DNA from: Epiperipatus broadwayi
Taxonomy: Eukaryota; Onychophora; Udeonychophora; Euonychophora; Peripatidae
Length of the DNA: 64,000 nucleotides
NCBI GenBank assembly: GCA_028023455.1
Contig: JAQFVV010000032.1
Coordinates: 2,292,001 to 2,356,000, forward strand
Direction: 5' to 3'
Below, in pieces: positions 33,600 through 45,205 of this stretch (within the stretch, counting starts at the first letter, position 1; every line of letters begins with the position of its first letter). The translations under genes were made by a program, and so were the position numbers. The notes beneath the pieces were generated by a model. It made no database searches. It was not told the DNA's origin and saw nothing but the letters and a program-made list of their open reading frames with translations.

Positions 33600-35267
33600 A
33601 ATTAGTGTGATGTTTTCACCTGTTTATTTTTAACAAGATTAAAAATATCTGGCTCAATTTTGCTCAGCTTAAGGAGATCTGATTCAATATTGAGCAAATT
33701 CATATATTTGTTTTTTATTGCAATCATAGCAGAAAATCCAATCTCTCAAAAGTATGTAGTACTGAATGGCAATAAAAATTTTAATACTTGTTGAGAGAGT
33801 TCCAGATATTTTACCCAGGTAGACAGCCCAAATGGAAACAAGCTGGTACTCTGAAATTTCAATTCACCATCATTAATAAAATCTATAAAAGGCTCTTTCA
33901 CAATTACATTATCTGGAACTGCCTCTGTAAATTCAAAGGGATCCTATCTTTGAGCAATAAAATTTTCAGTAAAATATTTTTGAAATCAATCCTACAAAGA
34001 TTTTAAATGGTACTGCATGTCATTAATGACACAGTCTGTTATTGATAAATTGTTTTATTCTGAAAAATTATATAAGATGAAAAACACACTGAAATTCCTT
34101 TTCTCAATTTTTTTTTTAAGAAATGGTAATTTTTTTTTTTAATGCCATTATTTTATCACTAAGGTCAAACAGAGAATTGTTAGTTCCCTGCAAACTCATA
34201 TTTCAGTCATTTAACCATTAGAAAATAACCGATAGGTATGCTAGTATAAATAGCCATTCCTCATCAGTAAGATGATCTTTTATTGAATATCCTGAATCCA
34301 TAAGCAAAATATTTCCTTCAGAATGTAACTCAAAAAATCGGCTGAGGACTGTATGAAGTAATAGCATTTTATCTTCATCTCATTACATAGAACTGAAAAT
34401 AAATGGGAATTAAGTGCTTTTGATTTTATCAAGTTAATTATTTTTATAATTTCATTAAAAACAGATCTTAAATTTGCAAGGCTATATTTTGTAGCTAAAA
34501 GTTTTAGAAGAATTATACCTGATAACTGTTCAATTATTGTGCGAGCATCACCTGTGCAAACTCCAACACATTTGTACCAACTTATATTGTTGTTAATAAA
34601 AGAATGATGTTGTTCATGCAGATAATAATTTACAAAATAATATTTCTTTTTGAATTTCAATGAGGAAATAAAATCTTATATATACAAGTAATTGTGCTAA
34701 TTTAGAGACATCGGTACTTTTGTCTACTTGCAAGGAATAAAACTAGCATTCTCTTAATCTCTTGATTAAAATAGTTTCATTATTTGATGCCATATTATCT
34801 ATTCACCTTTTTATTGTGTTGTTTGATAGTGACACTATCAATTTCATTGGCTGCTTTTTCTCCAAGTACAGATTTCACAATGTCTTTAGTTACTGGTAGC
34901 AATAAAGCTTCTATCATGTGTGCTAGCTATATGCAAACTTGCTTAATATGATGCCAGTACACAATTGATGTTAACCCTGGTGAAAGAAGACACAATTGCT
35001 TTTTGATCACAAATTTCGCATAGTTTTCTTTTTAAAAAATAAATTGGTTTATTTTTTAAATTTTGATGTTGGGATAATAAATGTCTTTTCAAAAGAGAAG
35101 GTTTCAAAGATCTATTTGATAAACATTCAAAACATATAACACACTGTGGGATAAATTCAGTTTCTGTGCCAGATTTCTATGGAGAATTCATACTTTATAT
35201 AGTCAGAATCATACTGCCTAATCCAATTATCTTTATGTTTTGATGTCGATGGTTCTTCTTTGTTCAT
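33600..35267 (-). pseudogene. hAT-type transposase relic, ZBED5/SCAND3-like
   Basis: The minus strand reads a decayed hAT transposase of the ZBED5-like group. From the 5' end these are an N-terminus with DSDYIKYEF (about 35190) and a BED-type zinc finger CVICFECLSNRSLKPSLLKR with a following H-x4-H (about 35140-35060). Next come LLPVTKDIVKSVLGEKAAN (about 34890), LQVDKSTDVSKLAQLLVYIR (about 34720), SWYKCVGVCTGDARTII (about 34570) and SRLFSVLCNEM-like residues (NSHLFSVLCNEM, about 34390). The hAT C-terminal dimerisation region follows with LLPFSTTYF, IAIKNKYMNLLNIESDL and KNKQVKTSH (33780-33610). Multiple frameshifts and stops exist; the longest open part is 126 codons (34280-34660). The TIRs and 8-bp duplication expected of hAT elements were not found. 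Confidence 0.85.
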
Positions 35268-35269
35268 AT

Positions 35270-35578
35270 CTGGCAATTTATTTTCTTTTGATTTGCAATA
35301 TCTCTTTATATTAAACCGTTGATTTTCCTATTCTAAGTGGCAATTAAAATAATAATAATAAAAAATAAATATGATTTGAAACTTATGTTTAATATTACTA
35401 CATCAATTGTTAAATGTACAATGTTTTAAAATTTATTAGACTATATTTCAAGGAATTAATAAAAATCACTATATAATTCACAAAACAAAGAACAACCTAT
35501 AATTATTTTCAAAACATTCCTGCTGGATATAACAATTCAAATATTCACTTCAAGCAGATTTTATAACATTACATATTG
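35270..35578. other. No feature seen
   Basis: AT-rich spacer between the hAT relic and a foldback element. Confidence 0.4.
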
Positions 35579-35591
35579 TATCACCATATAG

Positions 35592-35959
35592 TAACGTGAA
35601 AGCTAAACACCTTCAAACAGATACGCTTTAAAAATGCTTAAGTGACACCCAATCAGATGGAATAATGGCATCACATGGGACTCTAAATTCTAAAACACAA
35701 GCCAGAACTATTAGAAAAAGATGGGTGGCATCACATGGGACTCTAAATTCTAAAACACAAGCCAGAACTATTAGAAAAAGATGGGACCCATCTTTTTCTA
35801 ATAATTCTGGCTTGTGTTTTAGAATTTAGAGTCCCATGTGATGCCATTATTCCATCTGATTGGCTGTCACTTAAGCATTTTTAAAGCGTATCTGTTGGAA
35901 GGTGTTTAGCTTTCACGTTATTATATATTATCTGTTTACACTTAAATTTAATATATTTA
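35592..35959. mobile_element. Palindromic element with AT-rich tail and 13-bp target duplication
   Basis: TATCACCATATAG occurs on both sides (35579-35591 and 35960-35972). Between them is a near-perfect palindrome (35592-35920) whose ends read TAACGTGAAAGCTAAACACC and its complement, centred near 35786. A 39-bp AT-rich tail (35921-35959) follows. The left arm contains a 60-bp direct tandem duplication (35666-35785) not present in the right arm. There is no coding sequence. The asymmetric tail and long duplication are unusual for a cut-and-paste element. Confidence 0.8.
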
Positions 35960-36297
35960 TATCACCATATAGGAAACAGTACAGGCTAGTAAAAACACGA
36001 AAACTATTTTTCACCAAACTTTTACTTGATTTTACTTTTTATTTAAAAAAAAAATTGTTGATATACAAAATTAACCAATTATACTTTTTTAAAAATAAAA
36101 ATGTTTTAAAAAAATAATTACATGTTGTGCATAATATATTTTATTATTTTACTTGTTGCATACCAGTAACTTGGCGTTTATGTACCGTTTTTTTTACAAG
36201 CGGGTGGGAACCACTGCTTTAGTAACAATTTAGCTAATATTTAAATTATTGCAATGAAGATTGCATACATTATATATTGTTATATTTTGATTTTTCA

Positions 36298-36644
36298 GTG
36301 TCAAACTTACTCCACCCACAATTTTGACTCCGTCCTCTCTAGATAAATACAGCAATGATTCTCACTAATCATTTATCAAACTAGAGATTGTCTCTAGCCC
36401 AAATATAAACTTTAAACCTCAGTTAAAGATCAATATATCTGACTTTTTAAATTAAACTCACACACATGGAAATATTCACACTTTTTTCCCCATGTGTAAT
36501 ATAATTTATAAATATATTATAAAAATACAATAAAAGACATGCCCACCAAGATGAATTTTTCAGTTGACCCAGGTCTAGTGAATCATTACTATATTTATCT
36601 AGAGTGGATGGTGCCAAAGTTGTAGATGGAGTAGGTTTCACACT
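36298..36644. repeat. Foldback element, TIRs of about 75 bp
   Basis: GTGTCAAACTTACTCC at 36298 and its imperfect complement GGAGTAGGTTTCACAC near 36629 begin inverted repeats that extend through TCTAGATAAATA (about 36340 and its complement at about 36595). Both arms can be read in similar short frames (PTILTPSSLDKYSNDS and PSTTLAPSTLDKYSNDS), which follows from their being copies. Arms are about 80% alike. Not assigned to a superfamily. Confidence 0.55.
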
Positions 36645-36684
36645 TATAGACCAAAATGTAAGTTTACTATTGATAAATACTGTA

Positions 36685-36780
36685 TGTTTGATAAAGATAG
36701 TGATCTGGGCAAACTGATGAGTGCTGGTTCAGTACGAAATGCATTTTCGAGATCATTTGTTTTTCATTGTATCTTTATTC
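36685..36780 (+). ncRNA. Hammerhead ribozyme-like motif, copy 2 (core intact)
   Basis: CUGAUGA at 36714-36720 is followed by a six-base-pair stem II hairpin GUGCUG-GUU-CAGUAC (one G-U pair) and an intact GAAA at 36736-36739. GAUCU upstream (36702-36706) pairs with AGAUC downstream (36750-36754) as distal stem I. Downstream, AGATCATTTGTTTTTCATTG matches the linker of the other hammerhead repeats. The segment after GAAA reads UGCAUUUUC, shorter and different from the UACAUAUAUUGG of other copies, so stem III and the cleavage triplet are uncertain. Confidence 0.55.
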
Positions 36781-38034
36781 ATATGACTTTAAAAGAATGT
36801 ATAGTGGTGTGGTTGTTGTTTAATACATTCATATATTACATATGTATTCACTATATCATAAAGTACAATTAATAAAAACTACTGCTGTTATAGAATTATG
36901 AGCTCAACACATACAATTTAATAGGAAGTGTGGTCTTTATGATCCAAATATCTTATATTACTGATAAATTACACTTTAAAATAATTTGCATTATTAACAT
37001 CTTTTGCTTGGATGAGCTTTTCCTAGACAATAGTTAACTTTGATTTATCTTATTGATCCAATAGTAATTTTCTTCAACAAATTAAATGAAGAACTATAAA
37101 CATTCAACATTTTATTTATGAATGATTATGATATTTGTAATTTTTCTTAAATAATTCATTATAATAATAAATACATATGGAAACAATGTAAAATACATTT
37201 TTTCTGCTATGTCATTTTTGTCTCTATCATCACAACTCTATTTTAATGAAACAGAATAACTAAACAAAAAGATAACATTTTAAAAGTTATCTTTAAAATT
37301 AATGATGGAAATTTCACTGAATAGTTCCAAAATATGATAGAGAGAAAGGCTTTTTATAATCTTGATCCTAAATGTTATATTCAATATAAATGCATGTCTG
37401 CAAAAAACTATATCTTTCTTTCTATATATATTCATGTATAATAATGTGCAGAAAAATAATTGAAAACATAGATTTAAATAAACCAATAACAAAATAATTT
37501 AAAATTGTTTATTACGCATTATACATAAATATGGAAAAAATATTAATATATATATATAGTTGTTACAAGTTATGTTCATAAGTAGAATTTGAGAAATGAA
37601 ACTTGAAAATTTTTGCAGATTCTAAACAGAATTAAAGTTTTCCTTTTAAACAACAGGCCAATTTTAAGATTCTAAAACAAGCATAGAAAATGATTTAAAC
37701 GTTTACCATCCAGGAGTAGAAAAACCTAGTCAGCATCATTTTCTTGATTGCCTTCTGAAAGGTTGTTGGAAAAGCCCTTGATTACTCTAGCCATTTAAAT
37801 ATTTATTTATATATAAAAATAGAAGTTAAATGATTAATCAATTATATATTTTTAATTAATAAAGTAATGCTGTTAGCATCAGAAGTTAACGGGTTCTATT
37901 AATGTTGACCAAATTCATACTATTTTCAGGTAATGTGAGAGTTTTCAACTTAAATTATGTTATTTTTTGTTCTTTGCTGTTTAATATAAGTTAAACTTTT
38001 ATAAACCAAGGAAAACTAAAAATCTGCAATTAAA
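36781..38034. other. No feature seen
   Basis: AT-rich sequence without recognisable domains or repeat members. Confidence 0.4.
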
Positions 38035-38245
38035 ACAACTTTCCAAAGCTATAATACATAGAAGAACTTTTAATCTATAGAAAGCCTAAACTTGAAATAC
38101 TAAAAAACAAAAATGCATCTAGGAAATTACATGTTAATGTGGAAGAACATACTTTGGTGAAACTAATCATACCATCTTAAATAAAGTTTGAATTTTTCTA
38201 AAACAATTTGAGAATTCAGCTAGATGATGAAAATCATCTTACACT
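38035..38245 (+). pseudogene. Penelope element 1 scrap (endonuclease start and tail)
   Basis: The segment 38041-38170 matches the pre-endonuclease linker and GIY-YIG start of element 1, with GAACATACTTTGGTGAAAC in place of the CGRTYICET coding region. It then jumps to the element tail (TTTTTCTAAAAC and CTAGATGATGAAAATCATC). The C-terminal endonuclease part and the tRNA-like module are deleted. Confidence 0.6.
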
Positions 38246-39879
38246 TAATAACAAATAAAATGGTATTAACATAAAGTTTCAGGCACCTTGCATAATCCTA
38301 AATATTTATATAAAATACAGTAGAATAAAACTCCTTTTTATAGCATTAGTTCAGAGGGTTGTTTAGTTAATAATAGTTCTAAAATAAATTATAGTAATAA
38401 GCATTAAGAATAATTAATAATTATTTCAGATATAAGAACTTTATGACATAATGATTAATGTATCCACATTTCATAGGTATAACTAATATAGGCAAAACTT
38501 TGAATTACTTCAGTTTACATGAAAAGTACTTTTTTCTTGCAGGAACCAACCCACAGACAACAGAACTATTCATTCAATTATTAATCAGAAAATAAATATC
38601 CAACTACTGCTACTTGGAGAATAAAGGTTTCAGGTTAGATGAGGGTATATGATGACTGATTAGAAACTGCTGTATTCGTAGGGGTACTGACTCCATGGTT
38701 CAACCTTTATATTTCAAATATATTTTTTATTTATTACTAATTTGTACAATTATTCCTGATTAATGATAGTACTGCTGATACTGCAACAATATTTTTTAAA
38801 TCACCAATTTCTTTATGCTGTTGGAAGTGTGAATTGCTATGAACTCCATTCATTTTCATATCTTTACAATGTTAATTCTCTGATGAATGGATGCAGTGAA
38901 TATTAGAAAGTATCCTATCACTTGATTTAATTAATTAGGGAACTAACCAATTTAGTTTGTTTCAGCATCTTTTGTAGTATTATCAAGTGTAGAACTATTC
39001 ACATTATATTTCACGGAAATTTTCACACTTATGTGGAACCTAAAAAAAATACTATTACACATTGAATGATCAGTTCTTATAGATAAACAATAAGTTGATG
39101 AAAGGCCTGATTAAAATTAGGATATAGACAGCTGCATAATTAATATTTTTATGTCCTTATGCAAATTTTTGAAAAACTCTTTTTAATATATTATAACCTT
39201 ACAGTTGCTACTGTAATTGTGTAATATAACTCAATAAACTATACAAATTTTATTGGCTTTATTTTTATGGTTAAGCAAATATACTATTACTATCATTGAT
39301 TAGATACCATATAATATAATCAAAATTAAGTCTAAAAGTCCGATCAATGTTTATATAAAAATACATGCATTTGTATTTTATCATTATCATTATTATGAAA
39401 GAATGCCATCGAATTGTATAGACAAATAGAGAGACACACACCCACACACAAAATAAATATTTTATAAAGAAATACAGAATAAAATAATAAATCAAGCATA
39501 ACAATACAGAATCTTCTAAAATAAAGTAATTATATAAGATTATACTTACTTAAGGTTGTAGAACAAACAGTGCCTATATTTTATGTATGTGCATGTGTAA
39601 AAATTTGTGTTCAGATTTAGTCAATTTATAAATGTAAGGTTAACAAAATTGATTTAGTTTGATTAATTTAAAAGGATATTTATTTAATAGTGTAATCTAA
39701 TTAAAAGGTCAGTTTAGAATTAATTAAAATAAATATCACAACTTTTTAAAGAAATTAATATAATAAATTATATAATATTTATTTATTAAATAAATTGTAA
39801 AAGTATTATTTTCCATATCATGTTATTTCCTATGTGTAATAATTTGGTTAAAATATTTGTTTATTGTTAACTTCTAATT
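38246..39879. other. No feature seen
   Basis: AT-rich, with a short CA-rich run near 39435. No domains recognised. Confidence 0.4.
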
Positions 39880-40215
39880 CATTACTATCAATCTTTATTT
39901 TTTCCTGTTATGAAAAACCCATTCAACATTAATCTTATTAGCTTTTATCCTTAGTCCTACTTCTTTCATTTGATAGCTCTTGTAAACATTCTAAAACATT
40001 ATTTGCAAAAGCAACACATCTTTTGCAAAATCTAGGTGACTTAAATAATCTTCATTTGCTATTGAATTTTTCTCAGAATTTGACAATATTCTGTGTCTGT
40101 ACATATATAAATGGAGACATTTTTTTTGGCCTCAAAGTAGACTCTCCTCATTCTTTTAGAAATATGTGTATGCATTGTATCAGTTAATTGGTCTAGGAGA
40201 GCTAGCTACCCACAC
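39880..40215 (-). pseudogene. RTE reverse transcriptase fragment
   Basis: The minus strand reads a decayed part of the RTE family around the catalytic loop: EDYLSHLDFAKDV (Lys in place of the first catalytic Asp) followed by FANNVLECLQELSNE-like residues. The same segment occurs in the copy at 44.5-45.2 kb, including the downstream TTTTTTTTGCCTCAAAGTAG and ATGTGTATGCATTGTATCAG stretches. The segment near 39870-39905 also gives the unoccupied version of the site where two foldback elements have inserted at 44.2-44.5 kb. Confidence 0.65.
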
Positions 40216-42590
40216 ATTATTTTAATCGTTTTCATTATAAACAATTCTAAATTTTCCTATAAAAATAAGGAAACACCAAAGCATAATAGGAAATATGAGT
40301 AATCCAGACATCAGCTGGCTAAAATGTATAAATACTCTAGCTTGGAAAAACAGTTACTCTTCACAAATTTTAGTGCATTCAAAATCCAGGCAAGTTAAAA
40401 TTTTAAAATAGCCATTTTGCCTGCCTTCATCACCATGAGTAGATCATCTCATTCTAGGCACTTTGCCTAGATAGTAAAATGTCTTCTTCTCCTTGTACTA
40501 AGAAAAGAACAAGCAACAACAAATAAACAAGGAATTATCACTGATTATTATTACAAGAAAATTTCATTTATTGCAGTCAATTGGTGGGACCTTTATAAAT
40601 TTACTCATGGGATATACCTAATAAATTTAAGTAATGATGAAATAGCTGACATCTTCATAAAATATGTCTAATAACTTCAATCAAATCACTAGTCTTTTCA
40701 TTTCAAAATAATTGTCAAACAGCTTATATTTTCATAAAATAAATGTATAATAACTTCAATCAAGTGCTTATATCTTCACTTCAAATCATGGTGAAACAAT
40801 TTTCCTCTTCAGTTTAAAAAAATGTGAATAACTTGCCTCAATATCATGGATTATCTCATCATGAATTATTGAAAGAAAAACTTTAAATAATAAGTTTCAA
40901 TTCAAATATACAGTCATAAACTTCTTAGCTTGGTGAAATACTGAATTTTAATTAAAATTAATGGAATCAATAGGTTTATGGATTATAGTCTATTGCTTGG
41001 TCATATAAAATATAAAACAACCTGGACTATATAGAAAAATGGATTAAATGTCTATAAATTAAGGGGTTAATAAAACACTTCTAATGAAAAAAGTGATGAA
41101 TGCCAATCATTTGGATATAAAGTTATAGTGTTTTTCAACTATAGAAATTATTTCTCCTTAATATAATAAATTATGATTCACCTCCAGTATTTGTAAAAAT
41201 AGATTATAAATGCCAAATATTTGGCATTGCTAATGGATTATAAAAGCCAAATAAATATTTATAAAATTTATCAGCAAGACTTAAAATGGATTAATGTGTT
41301 AAATATAACTCACATTGGATTAACAAATGTGCTTAATGTAATTTTATTAATCGTCCTATTAAGTTCCAGTAAGGATTAAATCATAAAAGGAATTTAATTG
41401 TGCTTAATATAATTTTTGATGCTTTTATTAGAATGCTTCTGTGAATCCCTCAAAACATTGGAATATTATAGAAATGCAAATATTTCCAGGGAATGTTTTA
41501 ATCATTTATAATTGTTGGAGTATAAACCTATGGATTACTTAGTGAACTTTATTATAATTTTTTATTTAATTAGAGTTACTATTATTAGTATATCAACTTG
41601 AAAAGCATTAAGTGTATATGCTTATGCTTAGATCTTATCTTTATACAGGCCAGTCTTTGTTCACCGTGCTGAAATCAGAGCTTGAGTTTATTATATGCCT
41701 GAGTTATATATTATTAATTTAATTGGATAAACCTATTCGATCTTTAGCAGGAGAGAAATACAATAAAGAAATATTAATGTTTTCCAGATATTATTATTAC
41801 ATGAATGTACAGGTGACAATATTATAAATTTTATTGTTTATAATATTGGGAATGATTAAATATGTGATTTACATTGGGACTAGATTGTATTACTGTAACT
41901 AATACTTTATATTGAATTTATTATGTTTTATTCATCATTAACTTTCAACCTCAAATACGTAAGATAATTAGGATTATAAGGAATAGTTTGTGCATAACTC
42001 CTATTGTGTTTGTATTCATTTTTAGAATGTTATGGTATGCAGTAAGACATCTTAATGATGTGAAATATATTTTGTTAGTAGATTTACTCCGAACAAATTA
42101 TTAAGCATTTAAATAGTATAGAAGCCTAACAAATAAATCCAGTAAACGACATTAAGGTATAATAAATAAGCCATATGATTTAAATATTATTTAAGAGTGC
42201 TAAGCAAATAATTTCACTTGTTTTTAAAAGATGAAAGACTTATCCAGTATTATTAAGTGAGGTCGATTAGTTATTGGGACTAAATTAAGGACAGCATAAG
42301 ACATTTATTATTATGATTATTATTAATACCCTACAGTATTTAAAATTGAACATTTGTTTAAATAATATGCAATCTACTCCAATATAATGTTAAAGTCTTT
42401 GCAATACTGAATGATTACGCACTTTCATATCCCAAGCTTAGATTAGACTTGAAGAACAAATATTAATATTTACAAGGTATTTTATAGAATTTTTATAATT
42501 AATTATGTTTATTATTATTCCTTTATGATTTTTTTTTTAAATTTTGGTATTTATAATAAAGTAATTGTTAATTTTAATAATTCTGTTTAA
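40216..42590. other. No feature seen
   Basis: AT-rich sequence. No coding domain, long inverted repeat or tandem array recognised. Confidence 0.4.
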
Positions 42591-42888
42591 CTTCAAGAAT
42601 ATGCACATGAAAATGTGAAGGTAGGGACCTCTACAGGTCTCAACCACAAGCTTATGCTTTGGAAGAAAAGAGGGGAACCCTTCTTTACTTCAACCTACTT
42701 GGACTTAATCAGTGAAGTATTGAATAGTTTCACGCTCTTAGATCTAACCGCTTCAGTTTCACCTATTCATATAGAAAGTAGGTTGAAGTAAAGAAGGATT
42801 TCCCTCTTTTCTTCAAAAGCGTAAGCTTGTGGTTAAGACCTGTAGAGGTCCCTACCTTCGCATTTTCATGCGCATATTCTTGAGGTTT
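42591..42888. repeat. MITE-like foldback element, TIRs of about 110 bp
   Basis: The left arm (about 42591-42708) includes CTTCAAGAATATGCACATGA and GGTAGGGACCTCTACAGGTC. The right arm (about 42775-42888) is its complement with roughly ten differences. The loop of about 65 bp has no coding sequence. GTTTA flanks both ends and may be a target duplication. GC content is higher than in the surroundings. Superfamily unknown. Confidence 0.75.
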
Positions 42889-42889
42889 A

Positions 42890-43694
42890 CAGCCTTAATA
42901 AATGTTACTTATGTAATCAGTGTGCATTTAAATAAATTTATAATTCTGTGTATTAAAACAGTCATTGCATATTTATGATATAAAAGTAATATTTTAAGAT
43001 ATTAGATTACACATAAATCTATTTGTCATAAATCATTATTGTTATTGTTGATAATAGCAGATCACTGACATATGAATAACAAAATATGAGAGTAATCAAA
43101 CATGGAAGTTCTCTTCTTTACTGTGTTGAAAATTGTTGAATAAGTATAATGCATTCATATGATGATTTGCTGGCATAGATGAAAATGATTGATTAAAGTT
43201 ATTAACATTAAATATATATATATATAATTACATATACAAATATTTATTTACTCAGTCATTTTTGTTATTTACAGTATCAAGTGGTGCCGGTATAATAATT
43301 TTAAAAAAAGTGAATTAATGTATTAAATAATATATCTCCTTTAAAATTTTATTTAAATTGTTCCTTCAATTATCGATCTTTATTTAATGTACACACAATA
43401 TTAATTATACAAAATAATATTTTGTTTTTGCAAAAATATGGGGCAGCATATTAATGATTTTCTTATAAATTAATGATGAGAGAGTAGTTTGTTTGCTGTT
43501 GGTTATAAATATCTTAAACCAGATATATTTTAACACCTTAATATTTAGAGCTATATCTTAAATTTTAATGAGCCTTTTATACTATTTCTTCCTCAGTTTC
43601 TTATTTCTCATTTTCTGTAAACCATGAATTATCTCTGTTTCAATGTTAAACAAAAATTTGATATAACATATTTCTGTATTTATCATTATCATCA
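42890..43694. other. No feature seen
   Basis: AT-rich sequence including a short AT microsatellite near 43215. The minus strand up to 43560 may be the degraded 3' end of the adjoining RTE copy. Confidence 0.35.
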
Positions 43695-44197
43695 ATTTCA
43701 AACACTAATAATCCATTGCAGGAGGTCTCTGTCAGTTCAATGTTATTCTGATCCATAGCTTCCTCATCCATACATTACCAATCCTTTTTATTTCATCTAT
43801 TCATACATTGGATCCCAAGATCTTCAACTGTTCATCTTTTAATAACCTATCTAATTTTAATAACATTTCTGCCTTTTTAATTCTTTCAATGATTTCAATA
43901 ATTTCTTTCATTCATGAATTTCACTTTCAATTCCTTCTTGCTATTTCCAGTATACATCTCTCCATATTTTGTTATAGATTCTGAAGTTTTTGTATTTCTC
44001 TTTTAAGTATTCAAATCTCAGATCCACAGGCATGTATCAGTAAAACACATTTATTAAATATTTTTTTCCATGCATATAAATATATTTTCTTTTAATATTT
44101 AATTATTTCGAGCAAAAGTTTAATTTCATTCATTATGTTTCCATCTGTGTTAATAATTTGATTAAAGTATTTGTTTATTGTAAACTTCTAATTCATT

Positions 44198-44361
44198 TAA
44201 AACCCGAAAAAATGTTTCTTCTTTTTCTTTAAAAAATATAGTCCATAAAAACCAATATTATCCAATATAGATTCACCAACCAATTTCTTTAAAAAACTTG
44301 TTAAATAAAGAACAAGTTTTTTAAAGAAATTGGTTGGTGAATCTATATTGGATAATATTGG
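44198..44361 (-). mobile_element. Perfect 52-bp palindrome plus tail, 12-bp target duplication
   Basis: TTCTAATTCATT is repeated at 44186-44197 and 44362-44373. The insertion contains perfect inverted arms of 52 bp (44251-44302 and 44311-44362, last base shared with the flank) around an eight-base loop, and a 53-bp tail rich in T and A toward the left. Arms without a single mismatch in otherwise decayed sequence mean the insertion or its folding-back is recent. The related site at 39870-39905 is unoccupied. Confidence 0.8.
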
Positions 44362-44381
44362 TTCTAATTCATTACTATCAA

Positions 44382-44523
44382 AATCACTAAACATCACATG
44401 ATCACTATTTCTTATGCTAGCACATTATTGTTATTAAAACAGGCAAAACTCTCCATACAGTAATGCCACTCAGTGGCATCCATTGATTACTCTGGTTGGC
44501 ACTACTGTATGGAGTTTTGCGTG
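44382..44523 (-). mobile_element. Foldback family A element with 14-bp target duplication
   Basis: TTCATTACTATCAA flanks the element (44368-44381 and 44524-44537). In its own orientation it starts near GCAAAACTCCATACAGTAG, carries AGAGTAATCAATGGATGCCA and an inverted copy of its start, and ends with GATCATGTGATGTTTAGTG. It is inserted beside the palindromic element at 44198-44361, in RTE copy D. The empty site is visible near 39880-39900. Confidence 0.85.
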
Positions 44524-44742
44524 TTCATTACTATCAATCTTTATTTTTTCCTGTTATGAAAAACCCATTCGACATTAATCTTATTAGCATTTATCTTTAG
44601 TCCTATTTATTTCATTTGATAGCTCTTGTAAACATTTCTAAAACATTATTTTCAAAAGCAACACAACTTTTGCAAAATCTAGTTGAATTAAATAATCTCC
44701 ATTTATTTTTATGCATCCTTATCGATGTTAATCTTCTTAATG

Positions 44743-45202
44743 TCACCATGTAATCTGATAAATGCTATTGAAATATTCTCAGAATTTGACAATATTCTGA
44801 GTCTGCACATATATAAATTGAGACTTTTTTTTTTTTTGCCTCAAAGTAGACTCCACTCATTTTTTTTAGAAATATGTGTATGCATTGTATCAGTTAATTG
44901 ATCTAAGATATTAATCGTTTTCATTACAAACTTTTATCTTTTAGTCCTTAAGATAAAGTATTGTAAAAATTTCACCATGTAATCTGATAAATGCTATTGA
45001 AATATTCTCAGAATTTGACAATATTCTGAGTCTGCACATATATAAATTGAGACTTTTTTTTTTTTTTTGCCTCAAAGTAGACTCCACTCATTTTTTTTAG
45101 AAATATGTGTATGCATTGTATCAGTTAACTGATCTAAGATATTAATCGTTTTCATTACAAACTTTTATCTTTTAGTCCTTAAGATAAAGTATTGTAAAAA
45201 TT
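44743..45202. repeat. 229-bp tandem duplication inside the RTE fragment
   Basis: The segment from CACCATGTAATCTGATAAAT (44744) is repeated from 44973 with almost no difference except the length of a T run (about 44826 and 45056). Because it is nearly identical, the duplication is recent. Confidence 0.9.
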
Positions 45203-45205
45203 TCC

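Larger units (their letters stand above)
43695..45205 (-). pseudogene. RTE LINE fragment, copy D, with nested insertions
   Basis: The minus strand reads the RTE reverse transcriptase region with the LSHLDFA-like block (45.2-44.53 kb). It then reads the C-terminal part with ESITKYGERCILEIARRN-like and IIEIIERIKKAE residues and a WMRKLWIRI segment (44.15-43.7 kb). Compared with copy A it is interrupted by two foldback insertions (44198-44361 and 44382-44523). It also carries a 229-bp tandem duplication. Heavily frameshifted. Confidence 0.7.

Noticed and set aside
34255-34275. CTCATCAG at 34259 as a hammerhead core
   Set aside because: It lies in the hAT coding relic (reading HLTDEEW) and lacks stem II and GAAA.
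38878-38925. CTGATGAATGGATGCAGTGAA as a hammerhead core
   Set aside because: No stem II, and GAAA is absent (GAAT).
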